Source: Candidatus Omnitrophota bacterium
Lineage (GTDB): Bacteria > Omnitrophota > Koll11 > Pluralincolimonadales > Pluralincolimonadaceae
Direction of reading: 5' to 3'
Length of the DNA: 17,602 bases
Assembly (NCBI GenBank): GCA_022709465.1
Contig: JAKLIT010000011.1
Coordinates: forward strand, 1 to 17,602
Shown: positions 9,099-17,042 of the stretch, one piece after another
How positions within the stretch are numbered: the stretch's first letter is position 1
Layout of the letters: every line of letters begins with the position of its first letter
The notes under the pieces: model-generated
Seen by the model: only the letters and a program-made list of their open reading frames with translations
The model's database searches: none
What the model was told of the DNA's origin: nothing
Translations under genes and position numbers: made by a program

Positions 9099-10799
9099 AT
9101 GCCGAAAAGAGAGAAAAAATCTCTCGGGGAAGCGCTCGTCGAACTCGGCCTCATAGATGCTGAGAAGCTCAAAAAGGCGAAAGCGGAGGTCGAAAAGACC
9201 AAAGAGCCGCTTCGGCGCGCGCTCGTGAAGCTCGGCATGGTCGACGAGGACGCCATCCTTTCCTTTTTTGAAGGGCAGATGGGTATCCCTCGCATCGATT
9301 TCTCCAATTATATCCTCGATCCGAAGGTAGTCGAGCTCCTCCCGGAAACATTCTGCAGGAAAAATTCCGTGCTTCCGCTGTTCAAGATCGCAGACACGCT
9401 GACCATCGCGATGACCGACCCTATGGACGTATTCGCGATAGACGAGGTCCGCGCGAGAACAAAATGCGAGGTCGAGCCGGTGGTTGTCTCGGACAGGGAC
9501 CTGCAGCGCGTCTTCGACCAGTATTACGGCGCGAAAGGCACGATGGATGATATAGTCAAATCCATCGACAAGGATAAGCTGTCGGCCAAGGAAGGGGCGG
9601 AACCTGAGCTGAAGGCACTCGAAGGGCTCGTCGATGAGGCGCCGGTCGTCCGGCTCGTGAACCTTGTCGTCATGGAAGCCCTTAAAGCCGGGGCGTCCGA
9701 TATCCATATCGAGCCGGAAGAGGAAAGCCTGCTGACGAGATACAGGATAGACGGTGTCCTGCACGAGGTCGTCTCTCCCCCGAAGAACCTGCAGGCGGCG
9801 GTCATATCGCGAATAAAGATACTCAGCGGCATGAACATCGCCGAGCGCAGGATACCCCAGGACGGCAGGTTCCAGCTGAAGTTAGAGAACCGCCAGATAG
9901 ATTGCAGGGTTTCCACGATACCGACCGTATACGGAGAGAACGTGGTAATCAGGCTGCTCGACCTTAACAGCGTCCTGCTTGGATTGAGCGACCTGGGTTT
10001 CTCGAAGGACGACCTTACCGTATATGAGAAGCTCATACATAAGCCGTACGGCATAATACTCGTTACCGGGCCTACCGGCTCGGGCAAGACGACCACGTTG
10101 TATTCGTCATTGAGCACGATAAATTCCCCGGAAAAGAACATCGTAACGATAGAGGACCCCATCGAATACCGTCTCCATATGGTCCGGCAGATGCAGATCA
10201 ACCCGAAAGCGGGCCTGACATTCGCGAGCGGACTTCGCTCTATACTGCGCCAGGACCCCGACATCGTGATGGTCGGCGAGATCCGCGACCTCGATACCGC
10301 TGAAGTCGCTATACAGGCCGCGTTGACCGGCCACCTCGTCCTGAGCACCCTTCACACGAACGACGCGCCCGGCGCGATAACGCGCCTCATCGACATGGGC
10401 CTCGAGCCGTTCCTCGTCTCATCGTCGATAACAGGCGTCATCGCGCAACGCCTCGTTCGGCTAATCTGCCCCGATTGCAAGAGGGATTATAAGCCTTCGG
10501 ACAAGGTCCTAGAGGATGTCGGCATGATCTCATACAAGGACAGCGTAAAATTCTACCATGGCAAGGGCTGCGATAAGTGCATGCAGACCGGATACAGGGG
10601 CAGGATAGGGATATTTGAGCTTATGGTGCCGAGCGATGAGATACGCGGGTTAACGGTGGCCAAGGCCTCCGCATCGGATATAAGGAAGGCCGCGCTTAAG
10701 GCGGGCATGAAGACGATGCAGCAGGACGGGCTAGAAAAGGTCAAGGCGGGCAAGACGACACTAGAGGAAGTCATGCGCGTCACGCAGCAGGAAGAGTAG
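9099..10799 (+). CDS. gspE: GspE/PilB-type assembly ATPase
   Basis: A 566-residue secretion ATPase, full length for GspE/PilB. It is cytoplasmic and drives pseudopilus or pilus assembly by hexamer rotation against the GspF/PilC platform. The N-terminal region (about 8-140) is a GspE-N/MshEN-like domain. The motor follows: GASDIHIEPEE (198-208), Walker A GPTGSGKT (324-331), Asp box VTIEDPIEY (349-357), Walker B DPDIVMVGEIRD (386-397) and His box GHLVLSTLHTND (411-422). The zinc-binding pairs CPDC (457-460) and CDKC (491-494) mark assembly ATPases rather than PilT retraction ATPases. In the N-domain, the usual RLG and LG motifs read SLG and LRR. First gene of the operon, with a strong ribosome site six bases upstream; gspF follows after three bases. 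Confidence 0.95.
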   Translation: MPKREKKSLGEALVELGLIDAEKLKKAKAEVEKTKEPLRRALVKLGMVDEDAILSFFEGQMGIPRIDFSNYILDPKVVELLPETFCRKNSVLPLFKIADTLTIAMTDPMDVFAIDEVRARTKCEVEPVVVSDRDLQRVFDQYYGAKGTMDDIVKSIDKDKLSAKEGAEPELKALEGLVDEAPVVRLVNLVVMEALKAGASDIHIEPEEESLLTRYRIDGVLHEVVSPPKNLQAAVISRIKILSGMNIAERRIPQDGRFQLKLENRQIDCRVSTIPTVYGENVVIRLLDLNSVLLGLSDLGFSKDDLTVYEKLIHKPYGIILVTGPTGSGKTTTLYSSLSTINSPEKNIVTIEDPIEYRLHMVRQMQINPKAGLTFASGLRSILRQDPDIVMVGEIRDLDTAEVAIQAALTGHLVLSTLHTNDAPGAITRLIDMGLEPFLVSSSITGVIAQRLVRLICPDCKRDYKPSDKVLEDVGMISYKDSVKFYHGKGCDKCMQTGYRGRIGIFELMVPSDEIRGLTVAKASASDIRKAALKAGMKTMQQDGLEKVKAGKTTLEEVMRVTQQEE

Positions 10800-10802
10800 G
10801 CG

Positions 10803-12017
10803 ATGCCGAATTTCCGTTACAAGGCGAGGGACCAGGCGGGCAAACTCGTCGAAGGTTCGATGGAATCCGCCACCGAGCACGAGATGGCCGAAAAGCTCCG
10901 GAAGATGGGATATGTCGTCACGGGCGTCTCTCCGGCGGCGGGCAGTGTCTCATTAGAGGAGATACTCGGCGGATTTAACAGGATAAGCGTCGAGGACACG
11001 ATCTTCTTTAATATACAGCTTTCGAACATGCTCGACGCGGGGCTTCCACTGCTGACATGCCTTAATTCGATATCGCTGCAGGCGGAGAACAGGCAGATAA
11101 AGAAGGTGATCTCCGATGTAGGGCTCAAGGTCGAGACGGGCTTTTCCCTTTCAGAGGCGATGGCAAGCCACCCGGGTGTCTTCTCGCACCTTACGATAAG
11201 CATGGTAAAAGCCGGTGAGGCGAGCGGGAACCTCCCCATCGTGCTCAAGAGGCTTGCGGATTTCGGTGAGAGTGAGATGGACCTCAGGCAGAGGGTCAGC
11301 GCGGCGCTCGTATACCCCGCCATACTTACGCTTGCCGCCTCCGCAGCGGTGATATTCATAGTCACCTCGGTGATCCCGAAATTCGCGGAGATATTCGACA
11401 AGTTCCATGTCCAGCTCCCGCTGATAACGCGGATGCTAAACTCAACCGGGATAGCGCTAAGGAGCTACTGGCATCTCTACTTGCTCGCGGCGCTGGCGAT
11501 CGCCCTTGCGGCGCGGATCTATGTGAATACGCGTGTCGGCCGCCTGCAGTTCGACCAGTTGAAGCTCTCGCTGCCGGTGATCGGCCCGCTGATGAGGAAG
11601 GCCGCCATATCCAGGGCCGGGCGGACATTGGCCACGCTATTCTCGAGCGGCGTGCCGATACTCGAATCGCTCGAGATACTGGAGGGCACTATCGGCAACG
11701 AGGTCCTCGCCCGCGTAATGGCGACCGTCCGCGAGGCGGTGCGCGGCGGCAGCAAGATCTCGGAGCCGCTTAAGGTAAGCGGAGAGTTCCCTCCCGATAC
11801 CATCCAGATGATCGCGGCAGGCGAAGAGACCGGCAACCTCGATGTGATGCTCAATAAGGTCGCCGACCTCTATGATTCGGCTGTCGCTTACAGCATAAAA
11901 AAACTTACGGCATTCCTTGAACCTGCATTCTTGTTGATAATGGGTTCCGTCGTGGCGGTCATAATGGCCTCGACATTAATACCGATGTTCGACCTGATAA
12001 AGATACTCAGGCGATAA
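10803..12017 (+). CDS. gspF: GspF/PilC inner-membrane platform protein
   Basis: A 404-residue polytopic membrane protein with the standard duplicated T2SSF architecture. The N-terminal FRYKARDQAGKLVEGSM (4-20) is typical of the family; cytoplasmic domain 1 spans about 62-168 (NMLDAGLPLL, MVKAGEASGNL), domain 2 about 265-370 (LFSSGVPILESL, MIAAGEETGNLD). Predicted membrane segments are at about 169-193, 221-241 and 371-397. It sits at the base of the machine and couples GspE ATP hydrolysis to extraction and insertion of pseudopilins. Three bases separate it from gspE and 18 from the pseudopilin gene. Length, order and motifs agree fully; whether the machine is called T2SS or pilus is the only ambiguity. 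Confidence 0.95.
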   Translation: MPNFRYKARDQAGKLVEGSMESATEHEMAEKLRKMGYVVTGVSPAAGSVSLEEILGGFNRISVEDTIFFNIQLSNMLDAGLPLLTCLNSISLQAENRQIKKVISDVGLKVETGFSLSEAMASHPGVFSHLTISMVKAGEASGNLPIVLKRLADFGESEMDLRQRVSAALVYPAILTLAASAAVIFIVTSVIPKFAEIFDKFHVQLPLITRMLNSTGIALRSYWHLYLLAALAIALAARIYVNTRVGRLQFDQLKLSLPVIGPLMRKAAISRAGRTLATLFSSGVPILESLEILEGTIGNEVLARVMATVREAVRGGSKISEPLKVSGEFPPDTIQMIAAGEETGNLDVMLNKVADLYDSAVAYSIKKLTAFLEPAFLLIMGSVVAVIMASTLIPMFDLIKILRR

Positions 12018-12020
12018 AAA

Positions 12021-12029
12021 AGAGGAGGT
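12021..12029 (+). promoter_or_regulatory. Strong ribosome-binding site of the major pseudopilin gene
   Basis: AGAGGAGGT sits six bases before ATG 12036, in the 18-base gap after gspF. It is the best Shine-Dalgarno match in the operon. The three genes after the major pseudopilin have none (12472, 12815) or only a weak distant one (13358), so it probably sets a high level for the most abundant subunit. Confidence 0.7.
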
Positions 12030-12035
12030 AGTAAG

Positions 12036-12470
12036 ATGAGGAAAGGGTTTACGCTGATAGAGCTGCTGATAGTCATCATGGTGATAGCGATACTGATCGG
12101 TATAGCCCTGCCGAGGTTCCGCGGGATGCAGGAAGAGGGCAACGTCGCGAAGGCGAAGGGCGAGCTCGTCACCCTGCAGGCGGCGGTGGAGAGCTATTAT
12201 ATGCACAACAATAACACTTATCCGGCCGCGCTCGCGAACCTCACGACCGCGACCCCGCAGATCGTGGACGCGACGCTTCCCGAAGACCCGTTCAACGTCG
12301 GCAACGATTACGGTTACGCGCAGTCCCCGGACGGCAGGTACTATGTCCTCTACTCCGTCGGGACCGGCGGCAACGGCAGCGCGTCTGTAGCCAACACCGG
12401 CGTCATAACCGAGACGAACGGGACTAGCTGCATATACGTATCTAACGCGGGACGCGACACGCAGCCCTAA
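12036..12470 (+). CDS. gspG: Major pseudopilin, GspG-like (prepilin N-terminal motif)
   Basis: A 144-residue prepilin. The short basic leader MRKG is cleaved before Phe5 in G|FTLIELLIVIMVIAIL, with the conserved Glu at +5 and a hydrophobic helix to about residue 26. The helix continues as a charged spine (AKGELVTLQAAVESYYMHNN), then TYPAALANL and LPEDPF followed by a Y-G-Y segment and PDGRYYVLYSVG, which resembles the GspG C-terminal beta sheet. As the first and best-translated pilin gene it is the likely main subunit of the pseudopilus, processed by a prepilin peptidase not encoded here. A type IV pilin (PilA) role is the alternative; the GspG-like tail and the GspI/J/K-like genes that follow favour GspG. 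Confidence 0.87.
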   Translation: MRKGFTLIELLIVIMVIAILIGIALPRFRGMQEEGNVAKAKGELVTLQAAVESYYMHNNNTYPAALANLTTATPQIVDATLPEDPFNVGNDYGYAQSPDGRYYVLYSVGTGGNGSASVANTGVITETNGTSCIYVSNAGRDTQP

Positions 12471-12471
12471 C

Positions 12472-12831
12472 GTGCGTAGCAGGAAAGGCTTTACGCTTCT
12501 TGAAGTCCTGTTGGCCGTTGTCCTAATGGCCGGCGGTTTCATAGCCCTGTCACAGGCGGTCGTGACGGGGCTTTTTGTCACCGGGGGCAGCGAGCAGGAG
12601 CTCACGGCCGCGAACCTCGCCCAGGAACGCATGGAAGACATCAGGAACACGGCATACGCGTCCATTGCGAACGAAGCCCGCGCTCCGGTCGCCGGTTTCA
12701 CGTCATACGAGAGGGAAGTGTCGGTCACTACCCCGCTGGCAAGCTTGAAGCAGGTGAACGTGACCGTCTATTGGCAGTCGAAATCAAATGAATTGAGCTT
12801 CACTCTGGTGACGTATGTCTCGGACATATAA
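12472..12831 (+). CDS. Minor pseudopilin, GspI/PilV-like
   Basis: A 119-residue prepilin with leader MRSRKG and cleavage before F in G|FTLLEVLLAVVLMAGGFIAL; Glu +5 is present. After the helix comes ANLAQERMEDIRN, typical of GspI and PilV minor pilins (the AxxxAxxxME pattern), and a short beta domain ending WQSKSNELSFTLVTYVSDI. The start is GTG 12472, one base after the gspG stop; no Shine-Dalgarno is visible, so translation probably relies on coupling to gspG. Its end overlaps the next gene by 17 bases. Its position and size match gspI in G-(H)-I-J-K operons. It would help start the pseudopilus in complex with the next two products. Prepilin identity is certain, subtype moderately so. Confidence 0.85.
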   Translation: MRSRKGFTLLEVLLAVVLMAGGFIALSQAVVTGLFVTGGSEQELTAANLAQERMEDIRNTAYASIANEARAPVAGFTSYEREVSVTTPLASLKQVNVTVYWQSKSNELSFTLVTYVSDI

Positions 12832-13354
12832 AAAACGGGGATTCACCGTCATAGAGCTCGTGATATCGGTTTTCCTCGTGGCCGCGCTGCTTGGCGCGGC
12901 CGTGATGGTCTATAATTTCGGTTTCGACGTCTCGTACTCGCAATGGAAACGCACGGGGATCAAGGGGGAGGTCTCGAGGACGCTTGCCTCGCTCTCTGCG
13001 GAACTTCGCCGCGCGACTTCCCTTGTGTCGGGCCAGGCGCTCGAGCGCAGCATACGGTTTACGATAGATACTGACGGCAACGGCTCGGAAGAGACGATAC
13101 AATACACGTGGGATAACACCGCGGGCAATCCGCTTGAGAGGACCTTAACCTCGACGGTCCCCGTAGTGAATTCCACGGACACCGCGGTAAATTCCGTTGA
13201 TTCGATGGCGTTCTCCTATTACGACCAAAACGACAACCTCCTGTCATTCCCCGTCACGGCGTCACAGGCAAGGGCGGTCGCGGTCACGATAACGGTCACC
13301 GACGGCGATGAGACGTTCACGCTGCGTTCGAAGGTAAAATTGAGGAATATCTGA
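12815..13354 (+). CDS. Minor pseudopilin, GspJ/PilW-like
   Basis: A 179-residue prepilin with leader MSRTYKKRG and cleavage before F in G|FTVIELVISVFLVAALLGAAV, keeping Glu +5. The helix continues through a segment with EVSRTLASLSAELRRA, typical of GspJ/PilW N-terminal spines, followed by a Thr/Ser/Asp-rich beta domain (TIDTDGNGSEETIQYTW, VAVTITVTDGDETFTLRSKV). ATG 12815 lies inside the preceding gene with no clear ribosome site, another sign of coupled translation. The DTDGNGSEE loop is acidic and could bind calcium, as in several pseudopilins, but this is speculative. Position between an I-like and a K-like gene supports GspJ; PilW is the alternative name. Confidence 0.82.
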   Translation: MSRTYKKRGFTVIELVISVFLVAALLGAAVMVYNFGFDVSYSQWKRTGIKGEVSRTLASLSAELRRATSLVSGQALERSIRFTIDTDGNGSEETIQYTWDNTAGNPLERTLTSTVPVVNSTDTAVNSVDSMAFSYYDQNDNLLSFPVTASQARAVAVTITVTDGDETFTLRSKVKLRNI

Positions 13355-13357
13355 CAG

Positions 13358-14869
13358 ATGCGCAACAGGCACGGCGCCGGTTCGCTGCTGATACTCGTGT
13401 TCCTGCTGATGGTATCGATGAGCCTCTTTGTGGCGGGGCTCATGTTCATCGCGTCGCACGAGATCCGCGATACCGCTTTCGGCGCGAATGATTACAGGCT
13501 GCTGCACCTGGCGGATGCCGGTGTCGACAGGGCTTTAAGGCAGCTGCGCGCGGACTACGTTACCTCGACTCAGACAGGGGAGGCGGACCTCCGCGGCGCG
13601 GATACCTCGTTATGCGTCAGCGTAAGCAGCGCTACCCGGTTATCGTATATCGACAACAGCAGCTCGACTTTAAACAATAACGGCGACCAGGCGATAATCA
13701 GGACCTTCGATTCGAATTACACCCAGGCGCGCATCGTTTCGGTGTTGCTCTTCGCGAGGGCCAGCAGGGCCACGGGAGGCACCGGCGCCACTATGCAGGC
13801 CTCATACACTACCGACGGCTCTACCTATACTACGGTCATAACGCAAGCCCTTCCGAACAGCACGACGCTCGTGGATTACTCCGCCGATATAACGGGCAGC
13901 CTGACCTGGGCCCAGATCATGAGCTCAAATTTCAGGCTGAGGGTGGTCCGGACCGCGGGCAACAGGAACATAAACCTCGACGCGCTCTGGATACGGGTCG
14001 AGTACGAGATCGACACTAATACCGAATCCTGGTTTACCGGCTCTTACGCGAGCTATCCGATAAACCTCGGGGACGGCGCGGTCCAGTCGGTATCGATCAC
14101 CGATGAGTCAGGAAAGGTCCACTTGAATTACGCGACACAGGGATTGCTGCGGTACCTTATGGAGGAACGCGGGATCGCGAGCGGCACCGCCAATACGGTC
14201 GCGACGAATATCGTCAATTACCGCGGGGCGGCGCTCACGAACCCGTTCGATTCAATAGAGGAAGTCCAGAGAGTGACCGGCATGACGCAGGCGATATACG
14301 ACGCGATAAAGGACTACATAACGGTATATTCCTATATCAACCCGTACTCATACAGGCCTCCGGCCTCGGGCACAACCTCGCGCGCCCCGATAAATATCAA
14401 CACCGCGCCGCGCGAGGTCCTGGAAGCGGTCTTCGATAACCTTTCGCTCGGCGCGACCGACGCCGCGAGCCTTGCCACCGACATAATCAACGCTCGCGCG
14501 TCGAGCCCGTTCACGTGTTTCTACCATTGGGATACCGCCGTGACAACGGACCTCTACGGCCTTATTACGACGCGCGCCTACCTGAGCACAAGCGGCAATC
14601 CGGACGAGCGCGACAGGGTCCTCGACACCTCCGACGCGTCGTCGCTCATTCCCGTCAGCGGATCAGCCTCGTATACGAACCCCGCCGCAGAATTTTGTTA
14701 CGCAACGTCAGCTTTTGAGGTACAATCTGTAGGCAGGGCAATGGGCGTCGACTTTAGGGTCACGACGAAAATAAAGGACGACCCGCGCGATACGGGAAAT
14801 ATCAGGACATTCTATAATTATACAGGCGACACGACAGCGATAGGCCATCGCAGGGAAAACTACGAGTGA
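13358..14869 (+). CDS. gspK: GspK-like minor pseudopilin with an internal beta-rich insertion
   Basis: A 503-residue protein, longer than the roughly 320 residues usual for GspK. N terminus NRHGAGSLLILVFLLMVSMSLFVAG: a prepilin-type helix without the Glu +5, as in GspK. The GspK core is recognisable in ADAGVDRALRQLRAD (52-66), SITDESGKVHLNYA (246-259), VNYRG...FDSIEEVQRVTGM (287-309), APININTAPREVLEAV (343-358) and AFEVQSVGRAMG (452-463). Residues about 86-218 are extra: Ser/Thr-rich predicted beta strands (FDSNYTQARIVSVLLFARAS, SYTTDGSTYTTV, NFRLRVVRTAGN...DALWIRVEYEI) that look like a jelly-roll or Ig-like module. GspK caps the I-J-K tip complex facing the secretin. Three bases separate it from gspJ; its TGA overlaps the next ATG. 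Confidence 0.83.
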   Translation: MRNRHGAGSLLILVFLLMVSMSLFVAGLMFIASHEIRDTAFGANDYRLLHLADAGVDRALRQLRADYVTSTQTGEADLRGADTSLCVSVSSATRLSYIDNSSSTLNNNGDQAIIRTFDSNYTQARIVSVLLFARASRATGGTGATMQASYTTDGSTYTTVITQALPNSTTLVDYSADITGSLTWAQIMSSNFRLRVVRTAGNRNINLDALWIRVEYEIDTNTESWFTGSYASYPINLGDGAVQSVSITDESGKVHLNYATQGLLRYLMEERGIASGTANTVATNIVNYRGAALTNPFDSIEEVQRVTGMTQAIYDAIKDYITVYSYINPYSYRPPASGTTSRAPININTAPREVLEAVFDNLSLGATDAASLATDIINARASSPFTCFYHWDTAVTTDLYGLITTRAYLSTSGNPDERDRVLDTSDASSLIPVSGSASYTNPAAEFCYATSAFEVQSVGRAMGVDFRVTTKIKDDPRDTGNIRTFYNYTGDTTAIGHRRENYE

Positions 14870-16446
14870 TGAATATGGGGCAGAAGGACGTATTCCTCGG
14901 CATAGACATAGGCAGTTCCCGCATAAAGGCCGTCGAGCTCGACCTCGGCGCCGCCGGGGGGCCTGCCGTAAGGAAAGCGAACATAGTGCCCAGGTCCGCG
15001 GGCCTCGGCAAGGCGCTCGCGGGCATGCAGGCCAAAGGCGCCAGGGCCATAGGCATCGTTGACTGCCCTACATCCTGCCTGCGTTACTTCACCGTACCGG
15101 TCATGCCCGATAAGGAGCTCGGGGAAGCGATAAAGTGGGAAGCTAAGGATAAGGTATCGTACCCGCTCGACGAGGCGGTCATCGGCTATGAGACGCAAGA
15201 GGAGGCGGGCGAGGACGGGCTGAAGAAATTACGCGTGAAATTCGTCGCGTCCCCGAAGAAGTTCGTCGACGAGATGACCTCACTTATGGCAGAGGCGGGA
15301 GTCGAGCCGGTCGCGATAACCGAACCCCCGCTCGCGATAGAGAACGTTGCGCAGCGCCTCGGCATCGGGTCAAGCACGGCGGCGGTCATGGATATCGGCG
15401 CGGAATCGACGGGCATAAGCATATTCAGGGACGGGTCATTGAAATTCTACAGGAAGATAGGGTCCGGAGGCGTCGCTATAACCAAGGCGATCACTTCCGT
15501 CCTGGTAACTGAACAGGGCCGTGTGGAGCTCGGCTACGAAGACGCGGAGGACCTAAAAATAAAATACGGGATACCTCCGCTGCCGGGCACCGACCTGCTG
15601 GACGGGAAGATAAACAGCCAGCAGTTGCTTTCGCTGATCAGGCCGGCCACCGAGCGGCTCGTCCAGGAGGTAGAGCGCTCTTTCGAATATTACAGCGACG
15701 GTTCGTTAGGCGACAAGGTAAGATCAGTTGTGCTCGTCGGCGGCGGAGCTTCGTTGAAGGGCCTCGCGCATTTCCTGCAGGACGCACTGGATATGCCCGT
15801 ATCGGTCGGTGACCCTTTCAAGGGGATGATCGTTGCGAATAACGCGGCCATGCCCGGCGCGGAGCCCCACATGTTTGCCGACGCGGTCGGCGCGGCATTA
15901 AGCGAAGGCAAAGGCATAAACCTGCTGCCTTTGGAGATCAGGCATAAGACCGCGCGGACTTTCGGGAAGGCAGCGGTCGAGTCGGCAGCGGTCGCGGCGG
16001 TGGTCCTGCTCATACTCGGTTTCGTCGGCCAGCAGATGCGCTTATCGAGCTACGAAAAGAAGATAAAATACGGCGACAAGGAGCTCGAGGCGATGAGGCC
16101 ACAGATACAGATAGCGCTCAACTATGAGCGCATCAAACAGGATAACGATAAAAAGAAGGCCTTCATGGCGAAGATGCTGTACGAGGAGCCGCCGCTGAAG
16201 GAAGTGCTAAAGGAGCTCAGCAACAAGATACCGAGCGAAGCGGTGCTCACGGGCATAAGGATAGACGATAAGGACCTGATCATTAAGGGCGAGATACGCG
16301 GGGAAGTGACCAACCGCGAGGAAGCCCTGTCCGCGATAATAACGGCGCTGGAAGGCGGCCTGTTCAGCGAGACGACGCTTATAAACGCCAGGATGAGCGA
16401 AGATTCCAAGACAAAGGCGGAGTTCGAGATAAAATGCGAATTTTAA
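14869..16446 (+). CDS. pilM: PilM-PilN fusion (GspL-like): actin-like ATPase domain plus membrane-anchored PilN domain
   Basis: A 525-residue two-domain protein. Residues 1 to about 345 are PilM (FtsA/actin-like fold): phosphate loop GIDIGSSRIKAVEL (11-24), AIKWEAKDKV (87-96), VMDIGAEST (173-181) and adenosine loop VLVGGGASLKGL (288-299). From 350 comes INLLPLEIR, the usual N terminus of PilN, then a membrane helix (about 367-387), a charged coiled coil (390-435) and a PilN-like alpha/beta domain ending TLINARMSEDSKTKAEFEI. Separate pilM and pilN are usual; GspL of T2SS has the same fused layout. It forms the inner-membrane ring that links GspE to PilO/PilP. I chose ATG 14869 in the TGATG junction; GTG 14866 or ATG 14875 are possible. 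It overlaps the next gene by 13 bases. Confidence 0.9.
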   Translation: MNMGQKDVFLGIDIGSSRIKAVELDLGAAGGPAVRKANIVPRSAGLGKALAGMQAKGARAIGIVDCPTSCLRYFTVPVMPDKELGEAIKWEAKDKVSYPLDEAVIGYETQEEAGEDGLKKLRVKFVASPKKFVDEMTSLMAEAGVEPVAITEPPLAIENVAQRLGIGSSTAAVMDIGAESTGISIFRDGSLKFYRKIGSGGVAITKAITSVLVTEQGRVELGYEDAEDLKIKYGIPPLPGTDLLDGKINSQQLLSLIRPATERLVQEVERSFEYYSDGSLGDKVRSVVLVGGGASLKGLAHFLQDALDMPVSVGDPFKGMIVANNAAMPGAEPHMFADAVGAALSEGKGINLLPLEIRHKTARTFGKAAVESAAVAAVVLLILGFVGQQMRLSSYEKKIKYGDKELEAMRPQIQIALNYERIKQDNDKKKAFMAKMLYEEPPLKEVLKELSNKIPSEAVLTGIRIDDKDLIIKGEIRGEVTNREEALSAIITALEGGLFSETTLINARMSEDSKTKAEFEIKCEF

Positions 16447-17042
16447 ACAGGATAACGCTGCCGTCCGGATTGTTTGCCCGGAAGAAGGCCATCGCGATGT
16501 CGGCGGCCGGCATCATGGTCTTTGCCGTGGTCTTCGCGCTCGTCATCTCCCCGACGCAGAAAAAGATAATATCCAAGAAGAAGGAATGGAAGCAGGTGGA
16601 GGCCATGCTCGCGGAAAGCAGGATCAAGCAGAGCGCGGCATACAAGATAGACAAGGCGGGCATAGAGGCGGAGTCCGCCGCGCTGAAGAGGAAACTGCCG
16701 CCCAGGAGCAACACGTCGGCGGTCATCGACGAGTTGACTAGGAAGGGCAAGGCGCTGAATATCGAGTTCATCACGATAGACCCGCAGGAAGAGAGGAGTG
16801 CCACCCCCGGTTCGCGCCAGTCGGCGGACGGGTTCCGGTATTCGGTGCTACCGATAGGTATAGACATGCGCGCTTCGTTCAGGAGCATCGGAGAATACCT
16901 AAATGTCGTGGACAACCTTGAGAGCGGGTTCGCGACCGTCGATAACGTTCAGATATCGAAGGACGACAGGATCTTCCCGAAGCTGAAGGTCCGGATGACG
17001 GTCTCCGTATATTCCATCGAGGAAGACAGTGGACAAAAATAA
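16434..17042 (+). CDS. pilO: PilO-like (GspM-type) inner-membrane alignment protein
   Basis: A 202-residue bitopic protein: short cytoplasmic tail, membrane helix at about 19-39, coiled coil (40-88, rich in Lys/Glu/Ala), then a PilO-type ferredoxin-like domain. The segment LKRKLPPRSNTSAVIDELTR followed by GKALNIEFITIDP matches the PilO pattern LPxxxxxxxLLxxLxxxAxxxGLxfxxxxP, and LPIGIDMRASFRSIGEYLNV is the typical PilO strand-helix segment. It would heterodimerise with the PilN half of the preceding protein in the periplasm and hold PilP. ATG 16434 is inside the preceding gene; a GGCGGAG about 11 bases upstream may serve as ribosome site. It overlaps the next gene by 14 bases. Confidence 0.88.
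   Translation: MRILNRITLPSGLFARKKAIAMSAAGIMVFAVVFALVISPTQKKIISKKKEWKQVEAMLAESRIKQSAAYKIDKAGIEAESAALKRKLPPRSNTSAVIDELTRKGKALNIEFITIDPQEERSATPGSRQSADGFRYSVLPIGIDMRASFRSIGEYLNVVDNLESGFATVDNVQISKDDRIFPKLKVRMTVSVYSIEEDSGQK

Noticed and set aside
11934..11965. TTGATA and CATAAT near the end of gspF, considered as an internal promoter for the pseudopilin gene
   Set aside because: The spacer is 20 bases, both boxes are imperfect and they lie in conserved coding sequence of the last membrane helix.
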